DNA from: Anaerolineae bacterium
Lineage (GTDB): Bacteria; Chloroflexota; Anaerolineae; Anaerolineales; Villigracilaceae
NCBI GenBank assembly: GCA_003694975.1
Contig: RFJH01000027.1
Span: 1 to 9,466, forward strand
Direction: 5' to 3'
DNA: 9,466 nucleotides
Of the stretch, positions 5,389 through 9,466 are shown one piece after another (within the stretch, counting starts at the first letter, position 1; each line of letters opens with the position of its first letter). Made by a program: the position numbers and the translations under genes. The notes under the pieces were generated by a model. It saw only the letters and a list, made by a program, of their open reading frames with translations, was not told the DNA's origin and did no database searches.

Positions 5389-7188
5389 TCACTCCGTAAA
5401 GATGCGGCGGTAAGCCTCGGATGTGCGCATCAGTTCCTCGTGGGTGCCGCAGGCTACAAGTTCCCCTTTACGGAGGACGAGAATCAGGTCGGCCCAGCGG
5501 ATTTGGGAGAGGCGGTGTGTGATGATAAATGTGGTGCGACCGCGTGAGGCGTTCGCGATGGCGCGTTGGATTTTGTCTTCGGTGGCGCTATCAATGGCGG
5601 AGGTCGAATCATCCAGGATCAGGATGTGGGGGTCGGTGAGGAAGGCGCGCGCCAGAGCCAGTCGCTGGCGCTGACCGCCGGAGAGGGTCACACCGCGCTC
5701 GCCGATGACGGTATCGTACCCCTTCTCGAAACTCATGATGAACTCGTGTGCCTGGGCGGCCTTCGCCGCGGCGACGATTTCCTCACGCGTGGCATCCGGC
5801 TTGCCGAAGGCGATGTTCTCGGCGATGGAGCGTGAGAAGAGGAAGATATCTTGCTCGATGATGGAGATCTGGCGTCGCAGCGCGGCCAGGTTCCAGTCGC
5901 GCACGTCCACGCCGTCTACCAGGACGCGGCCGCGCGTTGCGTCGTAGGTGCGGTTGATGAGTTTGACAAGGGTGGTCTTCCCGGCACCGGTCTGCCCGAC
6001 GATGGCGACCGTCTGCCCGGGGCGGACGGTGAACGAGATGTTTTTGAGCACCTGGTCGTTGCTGCCGAGGCGTCCCTCCTGGGAGGCGGAGACGAGGTCG
6101 GAGTAGGCGAACGAGACGGCCTGGAATTCCACCTCGCCGCGCATCTCCCCGGCGTACCCGGCCTCGTTCTGATCGAGGTCGGTCTCGCGGTTGATCAGTT
6201 CGAGGATGCGACGCGCCCCGGCCAGACCGAGGGAGATTTGCGAATAGGCAAAGGTAGAGGCGAAGGTGGGGAAACTCAACATGGTCAGGAGACCGAAGTA
6301 GGCCACCACGTCACCGGTTGCCAGGAGACCCCGGCGGAAGAGGAGCAGGGCGTGGAAGAGGCCGCCGGCCAGCGCCAGGCCGAGCAGGAGCATGGGGAGG
6401 AAGCGCGCTTCAAGGTCGCCCTGGCGGACGAAGGCATCGCGCACGCGGCGGGCGTTGTGGTTAAAAAGTTTTACCTCCGAGGCCTCTTGCGCCGCACCCT
6501 TGACGACCTCAATGCCGTCCAGGGCCTCGGCCAGGCGCGAGTTCATCACCCCGAAGGCATGGCGCACGGCGTCGGTCACCGGTTGCAGGCTGTGCAGGTA
6601 TTGTGCCAGGGCGAGGAAATAGGTCACGGTGTAGATAACCGGCGTGAGCATCAGCGCCACATGGTAGCGCGGCGCGAGGACGAGCGGCATGACGATGAAA
6701 ATGAACGAACCCACCACCAGGTTGACGCCCGGGCTGAACAAGAAGTTGACCTCGCGCACGTCGTTCGTGGCGCGGGCCATGGTATCGCCCACCGGCTGGA
6801 GGTTGTGGAAGGTCATGCTCTTGCCCAGGAGGCTGGTGTAGAGTTCGTGGCGCACATCGCGCTCGACGCGCTGGGCAATCAGTTCCGCGCCGAAGTTGCG
6901 ACCCAGTTGGAGCACGCCGCGCACGATCTGTGATCCGCCGATGAGGAGTGCCAGAGGCAACAACCGGTCGGTGCGGGGCGGCGTTTGCAGGATTAAGTCG
7001 AAGGCGCGTCCCACCAGCACGGGTACCAGGGCGGCCAGGCCCGCATTTCCAACCGCGCCGATGACCATCATGATGATCAACGGCCAGTAGCGCAGGGCGT
7101 GCGAGGCGACCCAGCGCACCGGTCCGCGCCGGTCGTAGGTGCGTTGACGGGGGAGGGTGAATTCGGCAGATAGCGTCGATGTTGTCAT
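5389..7188 (-). CDS. ABC exporter half-transporter, subunit A (MdlA/YheI-like), degenerate catalytic Glu (Asp527)
   Basis: A 599-residue half-transporter: a short cytoplasmic N-terminus, six membrane helices (about 33-315), then an ATPase domain (about 350-599). Motifs: Walker A GQTGAGKTT (398-406), Q-loop Gln446 in IIEQDIFLFSRSIAENIAFG, perfect signature LSGGQ (502-506), Walker B ILILDD (522-527), and switch His558 in IITHRLSQI. The residue after the Walker B Asp is Asp527 instead of the catalytic Glu, as in the asymmetric heterodimers TM287/288, BmrCD and MdlAB. It therefore needs the downstream ABC protein, which has the normal Glu, for ATP hydrolysis. A loop at about 362-379 (SDLVSASQEGRLGSNDQ) lengthens the first ATPase strands. 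The ATG at 7186-7188 has no clear ribosome site; a GGAAGG lies too far upstream (about 20 bases). It is the first gene of the leftward exporter block. Confidence 0.93.
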   Translation of the reverse strand: MTTSTLSAEFTLPRQRTYDRRGPVRWVASHALRYWPLIIMMVIGAVGNAGLAALVPVLVGRAFDLILQTPPRTDRLLPLALLIGGSQIVRGVLQLGRNFGAELIAQRVERDVRHELYTSLLGKSMTFHNLQPVGDTMARATNDVREVNFLFSPGVNLVVGSFIFIVMPLVLAPRYHVALMLTPVIYTVTYFLALAQYLHSLQPVTDAVRHAFGVMNSRLAEALDGIEVVKGAAQEASEVKLFNHNARRVRDAFVRQGDLEARFLPMLLLGLALAGGLFHALLLFRRGLLATGDVVAYFGLLTMLSFPTFASTFAYSQISLGLAGARRILELINRETDLDQNEAGYAGEMRGEVEFQAVSFAYSDLVSASQEGRLGSNDQVLKNISFTVRPGQTVAIVGQTGAGKTTLVKLINRTYDATRGRVLVDGVDVRDWNLAALRRQISIIEQDIFLFSRSIAENIAFGKPDATREEIVAAAKAAQAHEFIMSFEKGYDTVIGERGVTLSGGQRQRLALARAFLTDPHILILDDSTSAIDSATEDKIQRAIANASRGRTTFIITHRLSQIRWADLILVLRKGELVACGTHEELMRTSEAYRRIFTE

Positions 7189-7255
7189 GCTGGCGAGGAA
7201 AAAGCCTTCCGCGTCGCGCGGCAGGCTTGCGTGAAGAAAAAGGAAGTACCAGCGG

Positions 7256-7264
7256 ATTTTACCA
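7256..7264 (-). promoter_or_regulatory. Possible extended -10 promoter for the exporter genes
   Basis: On the minus strand TGGTAAAAT fits the extended -10 pattern TGn-TATAAT with one mismatch in the hexamer. It lies about 70 bases before the ABC subunit A start. No good -35 box is placed correctly, so this is only a candidate. Confidence 0.3.
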
Positions 7265-7301
7265 TGTCGTAGCGCAACCCCCTTATGGCGGTAGGGTTAA
7301 T

Positions 7302-7315
7302 ATGACAAAGGTCAT
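7302..7315. promoter_or_regulatory. Perfect inverted repeat ATGAC-AAAG-GTCAT in a divergent promoter region
   Basis: Two five-base arms match perfectly around a four-base centre. The site lies between the leftward ABC gene and the rightward small membrane gene, where a repressor or activator dimer could control either. It is too short for a transcription terminator. The regulator is unknown. Confidence 0.35.
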
Positions 7316-7343
7316 CTGTTTTTTCGACCATTACTTTACCCTC

Positions 7344-7350
7344 AAGGAGG
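7344..7350 (+). promoter_or_regulatory. Strong ribosome binding site for the 48-residue membrane protein
   Basis: AAGGAGG lies nine bases before the ATG at 7360. It is the main evidence that the very short reading frame after it is translated. Confidence 0.8.
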
Positions 7351-7359
7351 AATGCCTTC

Positions 7360-7506
7360 ATGCCCAAGAAACCCGGTACCTGGTTTGTTGCCCTGTTCTT
7401 CTTTTTTGCCGGCCTGTCCGCTTTTGGGGTCTCGTTCCCCTTCATGAATTACCTGACCGGCATCTTTGCCCTCCTGGCAGCGTTCTTCACCTTCACGGGC
7501 AAGTAA
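7360..7506 (+). CDS. Small two-helix membrane protein (48 residues), function unknown
   Basis: A reading frame of 48 residues that a length cut-off would miss. It starts with MPKKPGT, which is positively charged and so likely cytoplasmic. Then come two hydrophobic stretches: about residues 8-26 (WFVALFFFFAGLSAFGVSF) and 29-45 (MNYLTGIFALLAAFFTF), separated by a Pro. It ends in TGK before a TAA stop. The composition is extreme: 13 of 48 residues are Phe. Support for a real gene is strong: a full AAGGAGG at correct distance, a clean membrane hairpin, and an 11-bp terminator with a T-run 30 bases after the stop. It stands alone on the plus strand between two leftward genes, so it is probably monocistronic. 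I do not recognise a family. It could be a regulator of a membrane protein, a stress-induced microprotein or a small toxin; no antitoxin partner is visible. Function is open. Confidence 0.8.
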   Translation: MPKKPGTWFVALFFFFAGLSAFGVSFPFMNYLTGIFALLAAFFTFTGK

Positions 7507-7535
7507 TCTCTCCCCTCCCTTGCCCTATGGATGCG

Positions 7536-7566
7536 TCCCCTCTCCATTAGTGGAGAGGGGATTTTT
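7536..7566 (+). terminator. Intrinsic terminator of the small membrane gene
   Basis: TCCCCTCTCCA (7536-7546) pairs fully with TGGAGAGGGGA (7551-7561) around the loop TTAG, followed at once by TTTTT. This is a textbook rho-independent terminator for rightward transcription. It lacks a T-run on the other strand, so it probably does not end the leftward glycosidase transcript efficiently. Confidence 0.9.
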
Positions 7567-7586
7567 GGCACTCCGTCGGGTGCTGT

Positions 7587-8924
7587 TTATGCGGGGAAGA
7601 GGGTCTCCATTACTTCCGGACAGTATTGCTCCACCATCTCCGAAGAGAGACGGTTCTCCGTGCAGATGCGGGCATAGAGATCGGCGCTGGGACGTTTCCG
7701 GCGTACCTGACTCTCTACGTCCAGTTCCCACAGGCCGAAACGCTGAGTCCAGCCGCGCTCCCACTCGAAGTTATCCACCAGCGACCAGTGGAAATAGCCC
7801 TTCACCGGCCAGTTGAAGTTCACCGCCCGCCATACTTGATGGACATGCTGCGCCAGGTAGCGCGGGCGAATGTGGTCATCGGCGCATTCCACGCCGTTCT
7901 CGGTGATCAGGATGGGCAGATTCGGATAGGTGCGCACAGCCCATTTCAGGCTGTCGAACAGACCTTCGGGGATGTTGGCGATGAAACCGGTATCGCTCAG
8001 GTCGGCGCCTTCGGGGAAGAAACGGCGACCGAAGAGTTCCGCCGCGTTGCCGGCGTCGAATTTCACCGTGTCCATCGTGTAGTAGTTCAGGCCGAGATAG
8101 TCCTGTGTCCCTTTGGCTTCCGGGATGCGCACCGAACCGACCGGCGAGCGCATCACGCCCTCCGCGAGCGCGGTGGGGAAGGCCAGGTTGATGCCTCGAT
8201 ACTGAATGCTCCGCATCAGCAGGTCGAGCGGGAACCAGGGGCGCGCCGCGACCATCGGGCGATAGTGCAACGCATACCCGACGCGCGCCTCCGGCTGAAT
8301 CTCATGGATGGCGCGGTAGGCCGCCGCGTGGGCGCGCACCATGTTCGCCATGACGCGCATCGCCAGTTTCAAATCGTTCTTGCCGGGCGGGAAAGCGGGG
8401 GTCATATAGCCGCTCAGGGCGTAGATGTTCGGCTCGTTGATCGTGCACCACAACGTGACGTACTCCCGTAGCGCCTCCACCACCTTGCGCACGAACTTCT
8501 CGAAGCGCCCCACCACCTCCTCGCTCTCCCAGCCGCTCGTCCCCTGGCGCGGGTCGCTGAGCCAGAGCGGATCGGTGAAGTGATGCAACGTGACCAGCGG
8601 GGTCAGGCCGCGCTCTTTCAGGCCGCGCACCATCTGGCGGTAGTGATCCAGCGCGTCCTCGTCCCAGCGGTCGGGTTCGGGTTGGATGCGGCTCCACTCC
8701 ACCGAGAAGCGGTGCGCGTTCTGTCCGCTTTCGGCGGCGCGGTCGAAGTCCTCGCGCCAGCGGCCTCCCCACCAGTCACAGGCCAGGCCGGATGTGTGGA
8801 CGGTATGTCCTTCCTGTTCCCAGACCCACCAGTTGTTGTTCGTATTGTTGCCCTCCACCTGATGGGAGGAGGTCGCCGTCCCCCAGAGGAACCCTCGCGG
8901 GAAGTGAAACGTGGCTTGCGGCAT
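7587..8924 (-). CDS. Glycoside hydrolase family 1 beta-glycosidase (beta-glucosidase-like)
   Basis: A 445-residue soluble enzyme with the full GH1 (beta/alpha)8 barrel and usual bacterial length. Landmarks: FPRGFLWGTATSSHQVEG (8-25), RFSVEWSRIQPEP (72-84), VTLHHFTDPLWL (111-122), acid/base Glu164 in TINEPN (161-166), YLGLNYYTMDTV (276-287), nucleophile Glu342 in LITENG (339-344), and sugar-binding HWSLVDNFEWERG (379-391). Retaining GH1 enzymes cleave beta-glucosides, beta-galactosides or related glycosides from the non-reducing end. The Glu387-Trp388 pair fits a glucosidase/galactosidase rather than a 6-phospho-glycosidase, but the substrate is not certain. There is no signal peptide, so it should be cytoplasmic. 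Its start is one base after the methyltransferase stop (TGACATG), and its ribosome site AGGAG (8936-8932) lies in the last codons of that gene, so translation is probably coupled. No sugar transporter or regulator is nearby. Confidence 0.95.
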   Translation of the reverse strand: MPQATFHFPRGFLWGTATSSHQVEGNNTNNNWWVWEQEGHTVHTSGLACDWWGGRWREDFDRAAESGQNAHRFSVEWSRIQPEPDRWDEDALDHYRQMVRGLKERGLTPLVTLHHFTDPLWLSDPRQGTSGWESEEVVGRFEKFVRKVVEALREYVTLWCTINEPNIYALSGYMTPAFPPGKNDLKLAMRVMANMVRAHAAAYRAIHEIQPEARVGYALHYRPMVAARPWFPLDLLMRSIQYRGINLAFPTALAEGVMRSPVGSVRIPEAKGTQDYLGLNYYTMDTVKFDAGNAAELFGRRFFPEGADLSDTGFIANIPEGLFDSLKWAVRTYPNLPILITENGVECADDHIRPRYLAQHVHQVWRAVNFNWPVKGYFHWSLVDNFEWERGWTQRFGLWELDVESQVRRKRPSADLYARICTENRLSSEMVEQYCPEVMETLFPA

Positions 8925-8925
8925 G

Positions 8926-9466
8926 TCAGTTCTCCTGATCGGTTTGATGTCGTTGCAGATAAGCGAGATACAGGGCGACGGAACCGGCGACGGCCGCGTT
9001 CAGCGATTCGACCCGACCGCGCATCGGCAGGCGCAACAGGAGATCGCACGAACGCCGGACGAGAGGCCTCATCCCGCGCCCCTCGCTGCCCACAACCAGC
9101 CCCAAAGCCCCGTCCAGGCGGATCGCCCCCGGACCCTGAGCCTGCTCCCCCTGATCCAGGCCGACGACCCACGCCCCGGCATCTTTCAGCGCCTCGATGG
9201 CCTGATGCAGGTTGGCGCGGGCGATCAGCAGGTGCTCGCTCGCCCCCGACGAGGCGTTGACCACCGCCGGCGTGACCTGCGCGGCGCGCGCCAGGGGGAT
9301 GACCACCCCATGCACGCCGACCGCCTCCGCCGTGCGCAGCAGCGTGCCCAGGTTTTGCGGGTCTTGCAGGGCATCCAGCAGCAGGACGAAGAGCGGCTCG
9401 CGGCGCGCCTCGGCGCGCTCGAAGAGATCGGTCAGCGCGGCGTAGGGATATTCGCCGACCTCCAGC
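8926..9466 (-). CDS. rlmB: SpoU/TrmH-family 2'-O-ribose methyltransferase, RlmB-like (N-terminus outside window)
   Basis: The frame is open from the right window edge to a TGA at 8926, giving 179 residues of the C-terminal catalytic domain. All three SpoU motifs are visible. Motif 1 is LDALQDPQNLGTLLRTAEAVG (about residues 30-50), with the conserved Asn and Arg. Motif 2 is LGLVVGSEGRGM. Motif 3 is LPMRGRVESLNAAVAGSVAL. These form the knotted SAM-binding site of RlmB, which methylates the 2'-O of G2251 in 23S rRNA, and of related rRNA/tRNA methyltransferases. The GTG at 9315, if taken as a start, would cut off motif 1, so the gene clearly runs off the window. RlmB is the likeliest member by motif detail, but the N-terminal RNA-binding domain that would confirm it is not seen. 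The gene is followed after one base by the GH1 gene. Confidence 0.88.
   Translation of the reverse strand, partial: LEVGEYPYAALTDLFERAEARREPLFVLLLDALQDPQNLGTLLRTAEAVGVHGVVIPLARAAQVTPAVVNASSGASEHLLIARANLHQAIEALKDAGAWVVGLDQGEQAQGPGAIRLDGALGLVVGSEGRGMRPLVRRSCDLLLRLPMRGRVESLNAAVAGSVALYLAYLQRHQTDQEN

Noticed and set aside
7185..7445. Minus-strand frame of 86 residues whose stop overlaps the ABC subunit A start (ATGA)
   Set aside because: It has no ribosome site and no recognisable domain, its composition looks like antisense, and it overlaps the start of the better supported microprotein gene.

Overview
The window is high-GC and gene-dense. It holds seven full-length protein genes, two genes cut by the window ends, and one 48-residue gene with its own ribosome site and terminator. 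Gene content and protein style point to a Chloroflexota bacterium, probably Anaerolineae-like: an HtrA-type protease with one PDZ domain, a bacterial eRF1-like protein, an MdlA/MdlB-type ABC exporter pair, a YuiH-like molybdoenzyme, and an intergenic array of ATTCG words. This assignment is an inference from the sequence alone.

Layout. Bases 1-1691 read rightward: the end of an HtrA-like serine protease (1-462), then an eRF1/Vms1-like protein with a C-terminal zinc ribbon (600-1691). A 16-bp perfect hairpin (1717-1753) works for both strands and separates them from a leftward block. That block, in transcription order, is ABC exporter subunit A (7188-5389), a 369-base repeat-filled gap, ABC exporter subunit B (5019-3199), a metallo-beta-lactamase-fold hydrolase (3111-2425) and a sulfite-oxidase-like molybdoenzyme (2407-1775). 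The hydrolase has its own near-consensus sigma-70 promoter (3158-3186), so the hydrolase-molybdoenzyme pair can be expressed apart from the exporter genes.

From 7189 to 7586 there is a divergent control region and a rightward two-helix membrane microprotein (7360-7506) closed by a strong intrinsic terminator (7536-7566). The right end is leftward again: the C-terminal part of an RlmB/TrmH-type rRNA methyltransferase (9466-8926), followed after one base by a GH1 beta-glycosidase (8924-7587).

How the genes work together. The two ABC proteins very likely form one heterodimeric exporter. Subunit A has Asp in place of the catalytic Glu and subunit B has a changed signature motif (LSMGQ); both changes fall in the same composite ATP site. 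The hydrolase and molybdoenzyme form a tight two-gene unit of unknown joint purpose. The methyltransferase and glycosidase are translationally close, although their functions are unrelated.

I found no CRISPR array, transposase, tRNA or rRNA gene, and no clear new multi-gene defence or biosynthetic system. The most unusual items are the membrane microprotein, the eRF1-like protein with a shifted GGQ-like loop, and the repeat array lying between the two exporter subunits.
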